Origin: a virus
Direction: 5' to 3' (one strand)
Length of the DNA: 64,000 bases
IMG/VR virus record: IMGVR_UViG_3300020474_000001
Location: 124,001-188,000 of that record
In this document: in pieces, positions 57,236 through 63,114 of the stretch
How the letters are laid out: the number at the start of each line of letters is the position of its first letter
How positions within the stretch are numbered: the stretch's first letter is position 1
Position numbers and translations under genes: made by a program
The notes under the pieces: generated by a model
What the model saw: the letters and a program-made list of their open reading frames with translations, nothing else
The model's database searches: none
What the model was told of the DNA's origin: nothing

Positions 57236-57643
57236 TTATCTAGTTGGCTGTAAAACAAATTCTAACTGCTGGATTTGTGAATTAATATCAATCCCAATGA
57301 TTTCATATACAATTGATACATTAAATTCACCATTGTCATAATCTGAACCTACATCAACTTCGATTAATTTCACTCTTGGTTCATAATTTATAATGGAATT
57401 CTCAATTTTATCTTTGAGGATGTTTGCACTAAAGGTATCTATGTTCTCAAACAATGATGCGGTAACATCCGTACCAAAATCATAGTCAAAAAATTTCTCA
57501 CCAAATTGGGTATACACAATATTCCGAACACTTCGGGCAATTGCAGTCTCATTCTTTACTGGAAATATATCATCAGTTAATGGGTTCTTCTTAAATGATA
57601 AACTAATATCCTTAAACCCCTTACTGACCCTTTCTAGTGGCAT
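57236..57643 (-). CDS. gp25: baseplate wedge protein gp25
   Basis: The lysozyme-like wedge protein that starts sheath polymerisation. The 135 residues (T4: 132) contain NETAIARSVRNIVYTQFGEKFFDYDFGTD and the conserved EPR motif in NYEPRVKL. It lies five bases upstream of gp6. Confidence 0.93.
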   Translation of the reverse strand: MPLERVSKGFKDISLSFKKNPLTDDIFPVKNETAIARSVRNIVYTQFGEKFFDYDFGTDVTASLFENIDTFSANILKDKIENSIINYEPRVKLIEVDVGSDYDNGEFNVSIVYEIIGIDINSQIQQLEFVLQPTR

Positions 57644-57649
57644 TTAAAT

Positions 57650-57787
57650 TTATAAATCTTCTTTTTTATTTATTCCCTTTTTTTCAGATTTTTTCTGCTT
57701 CAAGTACTTATCACTACTTACTTCCGTAATTAGTGTCATTCCTGATTCAATAAAATTTTTGCTTTTGTCAACTGGTGAATTGCCCAT
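57650..57787 (-). CDS. 45-residue late protein upstream of gp25
   Basis: A 46-codon gene from the ATG at 57787, with CGGAGA seven bases upstream and a late promoter 64 bases upstream. It ends seven bases before gp25. The product starts MGNSPVDKSKNFIESGMTLITEV and ends in a very basic, helical tail (KQKKSEKKGINKKEDL). The ribosome site and promoter support reality. The function is unknown. Confidence 0.6.
   Translation of the reverse strand: MGNSPVDKSKNFIESGMTLITEVSSDKYLKQKKSEKKGINKKEDL
57667..57674 (-). promoter_or_regulatory. late promoter AATAAATA for gp25
   Basis: Late motif inside the 45-residue gene, 24 bases before the gp25 ATG. Confidence 0.45.
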
Positions 57788-57850
57788 AATAGTCTCCGAG
57801 ATACTACTGTAAGAACTTTTGTATGGGGTTTCTATCCCGCTGCTCAGATG

Positions 57851-57858
57851 TATTTATC
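57851..57858 (-). promoter_or_regulatory. late promoter GATAAATA
   Basis: Late motif on the minus strand, downstream of a terminator. It opens the 45-residue gene, gp25, gp6 and gp7 run. Confidence 0.6.
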
Positions 57859-57892
57859 AAAGAGCTACGTCGCGCCGTATAAACCCCTATAT

Positions 57893-57927
57893 AAAAAAAT
57901 GAGAGCGCCCCATTGAGACACTCTCAT
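57893..57927 (-). terminator. Rho-independent terminator
   Basis: Minus-strand stem ATGAGAGTG / CGCTCTCAT (nine pairs with one G-T), 11-base loop, then seven T. It lies seven bases past the stop of the 46-residue basic protein. Confidence 0.82.
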
Positions 57928-57933
57928 AAACAC

Positions 57934-58074
57934 TTAACCTTTCCCTTGTCCTCGATAACGCTTTCGAGCTTTGTTACGTGAACTGGCAGCATACTTTGTA
58001 TGTTTCCCAGCACCTTGTCTTGTGTTCTTGGGAGTTGGTACAATTAAATCGCCAGTCTTACTTCGCATTGCCAT
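57934..58074 (-). CDS. 46-residue basic protein, conserved-looking
   Basis: A 47-codon gene from the ATG at 58074. The product MAMRSKTGDLIVPTPK continues with a Lys/Arg-rich body (HTKYAASSRNKARKRYRGQ) and ends GKG. A net charge this high suggests nucleic acid or capsid binding. It resembles small proteins I associate with Synechococcus phages, with no known role. It follows the glycosyltransferase-like gene by 11 bases and is closed by a terminator. Confidence 0.65.
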   Translation of the reverse strand: MAMRSKTGDLIVPTPKNTRQGAGKHTKYAASSRNKARKRYRGQGKG

Positions 58075-58085
58075 AATTCTTTACC

Positions 58086-58865
58086 TCAAATAATACGAGT
58101 CTTTTCATGTCCGACACGAATGCGTGGATCACAGAGAATACTAAAACCAGCTTTCTTTGCATCTAAACAAAAACTGACATCCTCGCCACACATGTCCTGC
58201 ACTTCACCACTCTCAAATACTTGCATCTTAGGTGCAAACCATGGATATGGTAATCCCTTATCCTCAAATACTCCCTTCCGAATTAACATCCACCCAAATC
58301 CTGCATAATCTACAGTGAATGGTTCGGTACGACCACTTAGACTTGTTAATGTCTCGTGATTCATTACCCCACCGTTATCCTTGAATCCATTCTCATCCAT
58401 CCAATGTGCAACACTCGATGACTTGCCATCTTCTGTACAATACCATCCAGTCGTAATTGCATTCTTCTTTCCTTCCTCAGGTTCTGCTAATGCACATAAC
58501 TGCCAGAATTTCTCCGTGTTGAATACAATATCACTATCAATCCATAATTGATAATCATACTCTAACTTACCGTCCCATGGCTCTTGGTCGGGTCCCCTCA
58601 ATACATTGGCACCCAAACATTTGCAACGGGCGAAATTTACCATTGAACTGTAATCTTGACTAATCTGTATAGCCATTCCATTCTGTACTAAGTCAAAACA
58701 TAATTGCACAAAATTTTTGAGAAATGTATACGATACTCCCCTGCCTGGAAGGCAAAATACAATCGTCTTCCCTCTCATACTCTCTTTGATACTCTCGTAA
58801 TCCCACTCAGGCTCTGATACACTCACAGCAGCGGCATCCTCCTTGATACTGAATCCTTTAGACAT
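58086..58865 (-). CDS. glycosyltransferase-like protein (GT-A fold)
   Basis: 259 residues. LWIDSDIVF with a D-S-D motif at 110-112 follows a nucleotide-sugar-binding-like N-terminal half (TIVFCLPGRGVSYTFL). A later FTVDYAGFGWMLIRKGVFE and GEDVSFCLDAKKAGF are the pattern of GT-A enzymes that lack a signal. It could glycosylate a virion protein or a host polymer. It is read from the strongest consensus promoter in the window, unlike the late genes beside it, so early expression is likely. Confidence 0.7.
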   Translation of the reverse strand: MSKGFSIKEDAAAVSVSEPEWDYESIKESMRGKTIVFCLPGRGVSYTFLKNFVQLCFDLVQNGMAIQISQDYSSMVNFARCKCLGANVLRGPDQEPWDGKLEYDYQLWIDSDIVFNTEKFWQLCALAEPEEGKKNAITTGWYCTEDGKSSSVAHWMDENGFKDNGGVMNHETLTSLSGRTEPFTVDYAGFGWMLIRKGVFEDKGLPYPWFAPKMQVFESGEVQDMCGEDVSFCLDAKKAGFSILCDPRIRVGHEKTRII

Positions 58866-58888
58866 AATCTTTCAATGACTACTCCGTA

Positions 58889-58917
58889 ATTATAACAAAT
58901 TTATATATACCTGTCAA
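58889..58917 (-). promoter_or_regulatory. consensus sigma70 promoter TTGACA-17-TATAAT
   Basis: Minus strand TTGACA (58912-58917), 17-base AT-rich spacer, TATAAT (58889-58894). Both hexamers are perfect, 24 bases before the ATG at 58865. Confidence 0.88.
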
Positions 58918-59112
58918 TATTGTTACCCTTGACCACCCTTTTATATCCCACGGATTTTTTTCTGAAACCTTATACAAAAACCCTTTTTGGGTGGCAAAAA
59001 TTTTTGGCGTTTTTTTATATACATCGCGTTTTGTCACCTCTGTAGGTTAGGGATGTTTGCTTTTTTTAATACGCGCAAATATAAACAATTAACAATAAAT
59101 CGTAATTACTGT

Positions 59113-59200
59113 GTATTACTAATAGATAGTGATTTGCTATGTATTACTAATAGATAGTGATTTGTTATTTGATAATTAGCAGATTACTATTTGATAATTA
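59113..59200. repeat. iteron-like direct repeats
   Basis: A 24-base unit beginning GTATTACTAATAGATAG occurs at 59113-59136 and 59141-59164 (28-base period). It is followed by ATTTGATAATTA at 59167-59178 and 59189-59200 (22-base period). All copies are exact. Such phased AT-rich repeats resemble protein-binding iterons or an origin unwinding region. Confidence 0.8.
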
Positions 59201-59239
59201 AGCGATTGCTATGTAATAAGAATAGATAGCAATCGCTTA
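59199..59239. repeat. perfect 14-bp inverted repeat
   Basis: TAAGCGATTGCTAT and its exact complement ATAGCAATCGCTTA are separated by 13 bases. No T-tract follows on either strand, so it is not a standard terminator. It lies 29 bases past the stop of the 80-residue gene. Confidence 0.8.
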
Positions 59240-59267
59240 TATATTACTATATTGTGGATAGTCAATA

Positions 59268-59510
59268 TTAATAGTCTGCCCATTCTGCTAGCATTTCATT
59301 CAATCGCGCAACGTCCAAATCAGCATGCTTCCAATACACACCATCAGGAGTAACTGCACCGTAAAGTTCAACTAATTGGTGCGAGAGTGACTTATAACCG
59401 TGCTCCGCAAACATACGAGCAAGGTTATACATTCCCTCATCATTACCCAACCAGAGAGCAACATTCCAGGTTTCGTAGTTTGCCCAACCGTTGCAAGTTT
59501 GAGTGCTCAT
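59268..59510 (-). CDS. conserved small phage protein
   Basis: 80 residues: CNGWANYETWNVALWLGNDEGMYNLARMF, then helices and AEWADY at the end. The N-Y-E-T-W-N-V-x-L-W-x-x-N-D-E block is shared by a family of small proteins in phages and cyanobacteria, with no known activity. G+C is higher than in the structural genes. Confidence 0.75.
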   Translation of the reverse strand: MSTQTCNGWANYETWNVALWLGNDEGMYNLARMFAEHGYKSLSHQLVELYGAVTPDGVYWKHADLDVARLNEMLAEWADY

Positions 59511-59547
59511 AATTCAGGGGGAAGATGTAAAGAATGGGGAGCGTTGC

Positions 59548-59739
59548 CTAGTCAAGGAGAACAGCAGCGTGATCGTTAGCGAAGCGGCGAGCGTTACAGG
59601 CAGCGATCTGCCATGCGGGACGCCCTGCTGAGGGTTCAGGGAACGCTGCGGAAATGGCAGCATCGACGCCCTGGTGGATGGAGCGTTCAACCCATACGTG
59701 GGAACGATCAGAGAGGGAGCAAGCGGGAGAGAAGGGCAT
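59548..59739 (-). CDS. possible small protein in a G+C-rich stretch
   Basis: 63 residues. An Ala-rich helical second half (HQGVDAAISAAFPEP, AWQIAACNARRFANDHAAV) reads like a real protein, while the first 15 residues are less convincing. There is no Shine-Dalgarno before the ATG at 59739. A 132-residue alternative frame in the same place has a Pro/Arg/Ser-rich composition typical of chance frames. The region is near 60% G+C, unlike the rest of the phage. Confidence 0.4.
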   Translation of the reverse strand: MPFSPACSLSDRSHVWVERSIHQGVDAAISAAFPEPSAGRPAWQIAACNARRFANDHAAVLLD

Positions 59740-59764
59740 TGGAAGAACGGGGGGAGAGATACAT

Positions 59765-59782
59765 GGGGGCGACGATGCCCCC
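59765..59782 (-). terminator. hairpin without T-tract
   Basis: GGGGGC / GCCCCC with a six-base loop, 16 bases past the stop of the 72-residue gene. No T-run follows, so it may act as a 3' end stabiliser or pause site and not as a full terminator. Confidence 0.4.
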
Positions 59783-59797
59783 GCTGTGTTGTGGTGC

Positions 59798-60016
59798 TTA
59801 GGGGAACATCAAGTCGGTAAAGCGCTCGGAGTGCCATGCCCGCAACTCGCCTAGGTCGATTCGCTCGCCCATCAGGCGTCCGTAGTCGATGGCGAACTGC
59901 TGTAGAAGGCAAAGTTCAGGATTAACAGGGTCCCAGACATAGCGAACTGCCTCTGGAAAGGAGATGGTGCCATTGGCATCAGCGGTGGGCATTGGTTTCG
60001 TTTGAACTAAACCCAT
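59798..60016 (-). CDS. small protein, unknown function
   Basis: 72 residues from the ATG at 60016, or 64 from a second ATG at 59992. The body reads ISFPEAVRYVWDPVNPELCLLQQFAIDYGRLMGERIDLGEL. Acidic, helical, no family recognised. Its 5' leader is shared with the gene at 62394-62759 (CCTGAGATCTCG, then GATTAT) and carries a copy of the right-arm repeat element and an operator-like dyad. Confidence 0.6.
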   Translation of the reverse strand: MGLVQTKPMPTADANGTISFPEAVRYVWDPVNPELCLLQQFAIDYGRLMGERIDLGELRAWHSERFTDLMFP

Positions 60017-60022
60017 AATCGC

Positions 60023-60034
60023 CGAGATCTCAGG
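60023..60034 (-). promoter_or_regulatory. conserved leader motif CCTGAGATCTCG, copy 1
   Basis: Found a few bases upstream of the ATG on the minus strand. The same 12 bases, followed by a similar GATTAT stretch, precede the ATG at 62759. A shorter version (CCTCAGATC) precedes the ATG at 61011. Contains the palindrome GAGATCTC. Confidence 0.55.
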
Positions 60035-60051
60035 AGAAATCTATAGGCACT

Positions 60052-60070
60052 GTGCCAGTTTGCCAACTGG
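60052..60070. promoter_or_regulatory. operator-like dyad A
   Basis: CCAGTT, four bases, AACTGG: a perfect inverted repeat, with GTG preceding. It belongs to a family with half-site GTGNCASTT and its complement, spaced by four bases. Confidence 0.55.
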
Positions 60071-60132
60071 TTTTGACTGGTTTTGAAATGTTAAGAGTTG
60101 TGAAATATTCGCGATTCTGCCTCTCGGTGCGC

Positions 60133-60218
60133 TACACTATGGGAGACAACCAAAGGAGGGGTGAGGTAGCCCTGATGACGCCAACGGTCGCCACTCCCCC
60201 TGCAATCAATTAAGTATA
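60133..60218. repeat. right-arm element, copy 1 (with 12-codon micro-ORF)
   Basis: Bounded by inward-facing -10 boxes: TACACT (60133-60138, plus) and TATACT (60213-60218, minus, with extended TG). Inside are AAGGAGG (60153-60159), GTGAGGTAGC, and an ATG at 60175 opening a 12-codon frame to TAA at 60211-60213 (MTPTVATPPAIN). AGGAGGGGTG can pair with CACTCCCCCT around the micro-ORF. It aligns nearly without gaps to copies 2 and 3 and to the inverted copy 4. Whether it is transcribed left, right or both ways is inference. Confidence 0.7.
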
Positions 60219-60270
60219 TCATTTTGTTACAAAATCCCTGTCAATGGGTTGTGTGCCACTATGGCGGGTG

Positions 60271-61011
60271 TCACACCCCGGCATGCTGTTGCTTATATGG
60301 TTTCAAAAATGCGGCGTTAAGTTTTACTTTAGCGTTAAGATTCGACTCCTTTGACTGACCGCCGTGCAGCAACAGTGCAAAGGGACCATCCATGAAACAG
60401 CGTTCTTCGTGGCGGTACTCGACACCGTCAATTGGCAGATTCAGTTCTGCCGCTTCTGCAATATCCTGCACGACCTTTACATAGCGAGGGAACCTGCCAG
60501 CATCAATTAATGCATCATATCTGCCGCCATAAGATGCTGTCATATAGAAATTATCAGGCAAAATAACACTGCGGAACAAGTGCAACGACTTAGAGTAGCA
60601 ATAGAATTTAAGACCTGGCATTCTCTTGGCGACCTTAATCCATGCTTTTAAATACTCAATATTGAAAAAATCACCAGACTCATGTATACGAATGCGAGTA
60701 TACTTACGGCGGCGCTTCTTTAACTCTACCTGAATCGATTGATAGATTAACTCCTCAATATTGTCACTAGCATTAATTAAATCAAAATTATGCTTTCGTG
60801 CATCATAAACTGCAGGATATTGTGCTTCAGCACGGGCAGCGAAACAAGTGAATTCAGTGTTATCACCACGCACTAGATTGCGCTTGCCGCTGTTAACAAC
60901 TGCCCATGCCCTACACTTATCAGCACCGGGACAGGTTCTACCCGCAGGCAGGTTGAAAATCAAGGTGTCGGGGTGCAGTTTAGCGTTGCCAGCGGAGAAC
61001 TTAAGAAGCAT
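60271..61011 (-). CDS. Gp88-like phage protein
   Basis: 246 residues from the ATG at 61011, chosen because MLLKFSAGNAKLHPDTLIF matches the usual start of the family and the CCTCAGATC leader motif lies just before it. Upstream in-frame ATGs would add up to 19 residues. Motifs are FNLPAGRTCPGADKCRAW, FTCFAARAEAQYP-x-VYDARKHNFD, then RIRIHESGDFF and KFYCYSKS. They fit the Gp88 family of actinophages and other phages, whose function is not settled. Four cysteines near the N-terminus could hold metal. Confidence 0.7.
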   Translation of the reverse strand: MLLKFSAGNAKLHPDTLIFNLPAGRTCPGADKCRAWAVVNSGKRNLVRGDNTEFTCFAARAEAQYPAVYDARKHNFDLINASDNIEELIYQSIQVELKKRRRKYTRIRIHESGDFFNIEYLKAWIKVAKRMPGLKFYCYSKSLHLFRSVILPDNFYMTASYGGRYDALIDAGRFPRYVKVVQDIAEAAELNLPIDGVEYRHEERCFMDGPFALLLHGGQSKESNLNAKVKLNAAFLKPYKQQHAGV

Positions 61012-61072
61012 GGATCTGAGGTCGATTGATACCAGTATTGCCGGGATTCGCATGCATGCTGGGGTCATTGTG

Positions 61073-61088
61073 CCACTATGCCAACTGG
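61073..61088. promoter_or_regulatory. operator-like dyad B (degenerate)
   Basis: GCCACT, then ATGCC, then AACTGG. One half is good and the other diverged. Same place relative to element copy 2 as dyad A to copy 1. Confidence 0.4.
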
Positions 61089-61150
61089 TTTGAAACGTTA
61101 CAAGATGTTAAAGGTTCGTGAATCTGCCGCACTTCCCCCATCCGATACGC

Positions 61151-61235
61151 TATGATGTGGGAACAACAGAAGGAGGGGCAGGGCAGCCCTGATGACGAAA
61201 AAAGGCGACACTCACCCTGCAACGAAATAATCATA
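61151..61235. repeat. right-arm element, copy 2 (with 12-codon micro-ORF)
   Basis: Inward -10 boxes TATGAT (61151-61156, plus) and TATGAT (61230-61235, minus). AAGGAGG is at 61170-61176, and an ATG at 61192 opens 12 codons to TAA at 61228-61230 (MTKKGDTHPATK). A local hairpin CAGGG-CAG-CCCTG competes with a longer GCAGGG/CCCTGC pairing, so two structures are possible. Confidence 0.7.
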
Positions 61236-61241
61236 AGATAT

Positions 61242-61263
61242 GTGACACTTTATGAACTGTCAC
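61242..61263. promoter_or_regulatory. operator-like dyad C
   Basis: GTGACACTT, TATG, AACTGTCAC: 22 bases with eight of nine pairs symmetric. It lies between copies 2 and 4 and just upstream of the minus-strand -10 of copy 2. Confidence 0.65.
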
Positions 61264-61291
61264 AGTGCCACTTTTATATGTGGTTTTATTA

Positions 61292-61381
61292 CATAATTGT
61301 ATTTTATGGCAGGGTAAGTGGCGATCGTTGTCGTCTTCGGTGCTACCTCACACCTCAATAAATTGTAACAATCAGAGCATA
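61292..61381. repeat. right-arm element, copy 4 (inverted, micro-ORF lost)
   Basis: Reverse orientation to copies 1-3. Outer -10-like boxes are CATAAT (61292-61297, plus) and TATGCT (61376-61381, minus). The minus strand shows GTGAGGTAGC, identical to copy 1, then GACGACAACGATCGCCACT and CCTGCCATAAAATA, nearly as in copies 1 and 3. The ATG is AAG and the stop is TAC here, so the micro-ORF is broken. Confidence 0.6.
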
Positions 61382-61489
61382 ATGGTGTTTCCCAACTGAT
61401 CGTATCTTAGCACAGCAGGAGCAGATCCGTGACCCACTCCGTAACATAATGAAATATTATCACTTTGCCAGCATAGAGTTTGAGTGATA

Positions 61490-61714
61490 TTATTCTTCCT
61501 CCTCCTCTACTTTTACGACCTTGAGTTTACCTGCGGCAATAAGATCCAACAGCATACCAGTCGATCCCTTCAAAATACCGTCTCCGTCAATACGCAGACA
61601 CTGAAATTCTTTGGCAATGTCATCTACAATGTCCGGCGTTATTTCCCCACAACGGATGGCATATACTCGTCTTGTATGCTCGTCGTTGATGTCAAGACCC
61701 AAATAGTTTCTCAT
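61490..61714 (-). CDS. small acidic protein, unknown function
   Basis: 74 residues: MRNYLGLDINDEHTRRVYAIRCG, then helices and GILKGSTGMLLDLIAAGKLKVVKV, with a final run of five glutamates. Compact and well-formed but of no family I know. There is no Shine-Dalgarno before the ATG. Confidence 0.6.
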   Translation of the reverse strand: MRNYLGLDINDEHTRRVYAIRCGEITPDIVDDIAKEFQCLRIDGDGILKGSTGMLLDLIAAGKLKVVKVEEEEE

Positions 61715-61765
61715 GATGATGAAGATGAAGATGATGTTAGCGAAGGTGATGATTGTGAAGGTGAT

Positions 61766-62002
61766 TCAATACTGTGGATCAATGAACATAACAGTGCAGG
61801 ATCCACGCGGACGAAGAATAATGGTTTCGCCACATTCTTCTCGGTCACATTTCACTCCAGATAATCCTATTGCTTCCTTACATGCTAGGACAATCTGTCG
61901 ATCAGTGGCACAATCTGAGAGACTAATTGTCTCCCGATCACACCAACTGTAGTTTGCTTCACCACCGAATGTGTCAGTGTACTCAACCTTAAAGTTCTGC
62001 AT
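61766..62002 (-). CDS. small protein, unknown function
   Basis: 78 residues beginning MQNFKVEYTDTFGGEANYSWCDRETI, with cysteines at about 21, 31, 41, 52, 57 and 69, and ending MFIDPQY. The look is of a small alpha/beta domain, similar to short proteins seen in cyanophages. It belongs to a co-oriented set of four small genes (61.5-62.8 kb). Confidence 0.6.
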   Translation of the reverse strand: MQNFKVEYTDTFGGEANYSWCDRETISLSDCATDRQIVLACKEAIGLSGVKCDREECGETIILRPRGSCTVMFIDPQY

Positions 62003-62040
62003 GATTCAAAAAAAGAATAAAGTTTGCGGGTAAAATCTTA

Positions 62041-62304
62041 TCAGGTGTGAGTGCTACCATCAGGTAACATGCAACCGTGAAGACCACAATTTGGCAAAAT
62101 ACCTTCGATGATGACACTGTAGGTGCCATTATGATGGTTTCCTTGCACATCTTCCTCCACCATTAACCCCTGCATAAGTTCAACAACACTCTTGCCTGTT
62201 TGTATGCTCCACATAGAAAACTTTGCGAGTTGCTGATAAGTCAGAACCTGGAAGTGATCACCCAGGGTTCCATCAGATTCGAGAAGTGGTGCTCTGTAAC
62301 GCAT
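62041..62304 (-). CDS. small protein, unknown function
   Basis: 87 residues: MRYRAPLLESDGTLGDHFQVLTYQQLAKFSMWSIQTGKSVVELMQG, then a beta-rich end with SVIIEGILPNCG. No family is recognised. It has its own promoter at 62327-62355 with an operator-like dyad just upstream of the -35. Confidence 0.6.
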   Translation of the reverse strand: MRYRAPLLESDGTLGDHFQVLTYQQLAKFSMWSIQTGKSVVELMQGLMVEEDVQGNHHNGTYSVIIEGILPNCGLHGCMLPDGSTHT

Positions 62305-62326
62305 TTGGTTGGTTGCGATTGATATA

Positions 62327-62355
62327 AGTATGGGTCAGAGTGGACAACTTATCAA
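62327..62355 (-). promoter_or_regulatory. sigma70-type promoter TTGATA-17-CATACT
   Basis: -35 at 62350-62355 and -10 at 62327-62332 on the minus strand, 23 bases before the ATG at 62304. Dyad D lies seven bases upstream of the -35. Confidence 0.5.
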
Positions 62356-62362
62356 CCTCAGA

Positions 62363-62385
62363 GTGACAGTTTGCCAAGTGTCCAC
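62363..62385. promoter_or_regulatory. operator-like dyad D
   Basis: GTGACAGTT, TGCC, AAGTGTCCAC. Same family as dyads C, E, F and G, placed directly upstream of a promoter. Confidence 0.65.
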
Positions 62386-62393
62386 TAATGTTA

Positions 62394-62759
62394 TCAAGCG
62401 ATTGCCCTTTCTATCATTTTAATAATAAGTTCACTTGGCGCTACAATATCATTAACTACGCTTTCTTCCCCCGTTGCTTCTAAGGGAACACAAGTTAAGT
62501 GCATCTTCCAATCATATTTTCTATTGTTGAAGAACAACATAGAATAATCTACAGCATCGACAATATCAGCACCGATAACAGCAAGGGATTTTGTATTCTT
62601 TTCTTTGCTAACTTTCCATTCTTTGACAGGTTCCATACCTTCGCCGTCGAGAACATCAAACGCAACAAGATTCCAACCTGCATCATCAAGTTTGCGAATA
62701 ATCTTCCGGGCGTTGCTGCATGTCTTGGAGATTGCCATGGGGTTGATGTAACTGAACAT
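62394..62759 (-). CDS. unknown protein
   Basis: 121 residues from the ATG at 62759, or 114 from the second ATG (MAISKTCSNARKIIRKLDDAGW). It has a helix, then a strand WNLVAFDVLDGEG, a basic KVSKEKNTK loop, IGADIVDAVDYSMLFFNN and a C-terminal helix. The function is unknown. Its leader shares the CCTGAGATCTCG motif, a dyad and element copy 3 with the region upstream of the 72-residue gene. Confidence 0.6.
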   Translation of the reverse strand: MFSYINPMAISKTCSNARKIIRKLDDAGWNLVAFDVLDGEGMEPVKEWKVSKEKNTKSLAVIGADIVDAVDYSMLFFNNRKYDWKMHLTCVPLEATGEESVVNDIVAPSELIIKMIERAIA

Positions 62760-62767
62760 ATAATCAT

Positions 62768-62779
62768 CGAGATCTCAGG
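62768..62779 (-). promoter_or_regulatory. conserved leader motif CCTGAGATCTCG, copy 2
   Basis: Identical 12 bases to copy 1 and at nearly the same distance from the ATG. The next 30 bases remain similar between the two leaders. Confidence 0.55.
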
Positions 62780-62796
62780 ACCAATCAATACCAGCT

Positions 62797-62819
62797 GTGA
62801 CAGTTCACCAAGTGTCCAC
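62797..62819. promoter_or_regulatory. operator-like dyad E
   Basis: GTGACAGTT, CACC, AAGTGTCCAC, between the leader motif and element copy 3. Confidence 0.65.
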
Positions 62820-62848
62820 CGATGCCCTCAGAGGCACCTAGGAGGCGC

Positions 62849-62932
62849 TATAATATAAACAAATCAGAAGAGAGGTGGGGTAACCTCGATGACAACAAAT
62901 ATCGACACTACTCCTGCCATAAAATAATTATA
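62849..62932. repeat. right-arm element, copy 3 (with 12-codon micro-ORF)
   Basis: Inward -10 boxes, both perfect: TATAAT (62849-62854, plus) and TATAAT (62927-62932, minus, with extended TG). AGAGAGG precedes an ATG at 62889 opening 12 codons to TAA at 62925-62927 (MTTNIDTTPAIK). A GAGGT/ACCTC hairpin sits before the ATG, and TCGAT/ATCGA can pair around the first codons. Confidence 0.7.
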
Positions 62933-62947
62933 TCAAAATGTAACAAT

Positions 62948-62969
62948 GTGCCAGTTTGCCAAGTGTCAC
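62948..62969. promoter_or_regulatory. operator-like dyad F
   Basis: GTGCCAGTT, TGCC, AAGTGTCAC. It is upstream of the minus-strand -10 of element copy 3. Confidence 0.65.
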
Positions 62970-62970
62970 A

Positions 62971-62993
62971 GTGCCAGTTCATAAACTGTCCAC
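62971..62993. promoter_or_regulatory. operator-like dyad G
   Basis: GTGCCAGTT, CATA, AACTGTCCAC. In tandem with dyad F, 23 bases centre to centre, close to two helical turns. Confidence 0.65.
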
Positions 62994-63114
62994 TCGGTCC
63001 TACTGCCTCCCTCCCGTGCTCCACCCTTCCACTGTAGGGGCTGCTGCCCGCTGCTGCTGTATAAACCACTACGATTTTATAAATTGTCACAAAGACACAT
63101 AAAGCACTGGCACT

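Larger units (their letters stand above)
58866..59267. other. AT-rich intergenic region
   Basis: No gene seen. It holds the promoter at 58889-58917, T- and A-rich runs around 58950-59060 including a weak ACCC/GGGT hairpin near 58980, two sets of direct repeats (59113-59200) and a perfect 14-bp inverted repeat (59199-59239). Confidence 0.7.
61012..61489. other. intergenic region with repeat copies 2 and 4
   Basis: No credible gene. It contains operator-like dyads near 61073 and at 61242-61263, element copy 2 (plus orientation) and copy 4 (inverted) arranged tail to tail around the dyad, and about 100 bases of unassigned sequence at 61385-61489. Confidence 0.65.

Noticed and set aside
58940-59010. 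Terminator upstream of the iteron region
   Set aside because: ACCC/GGGT with an A-rich loop is only four pairs long and no gene ends just before it.
59514-59912. Minus-strand 132-residue frame in the G+C-rich stretch
   Set aside because: Pro/Arg/Ser-rich composition typical of a chance frame in G+C-rich DNA. It overlaps two more plausible small genes.
61484-61864. Plus-strand 126-residue frame across 61.5-61.9 kb
   Set aside because: It lies opposite two well-formed minus-strand genes and has a hydrophobic start followed by an Asp/Glu run that mirrors codon patterns of the other strand. No ribosome site.
60133-62932. Match of the right-arm element to glnA or Downstream-peptide glutamine riboswitches
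   Set aside because: I considered these because they occur in cyanobacteria and cyanophages upstream of short peptides. The conserved ACGGAAGUAGG-type core of those RNAs is not present here.
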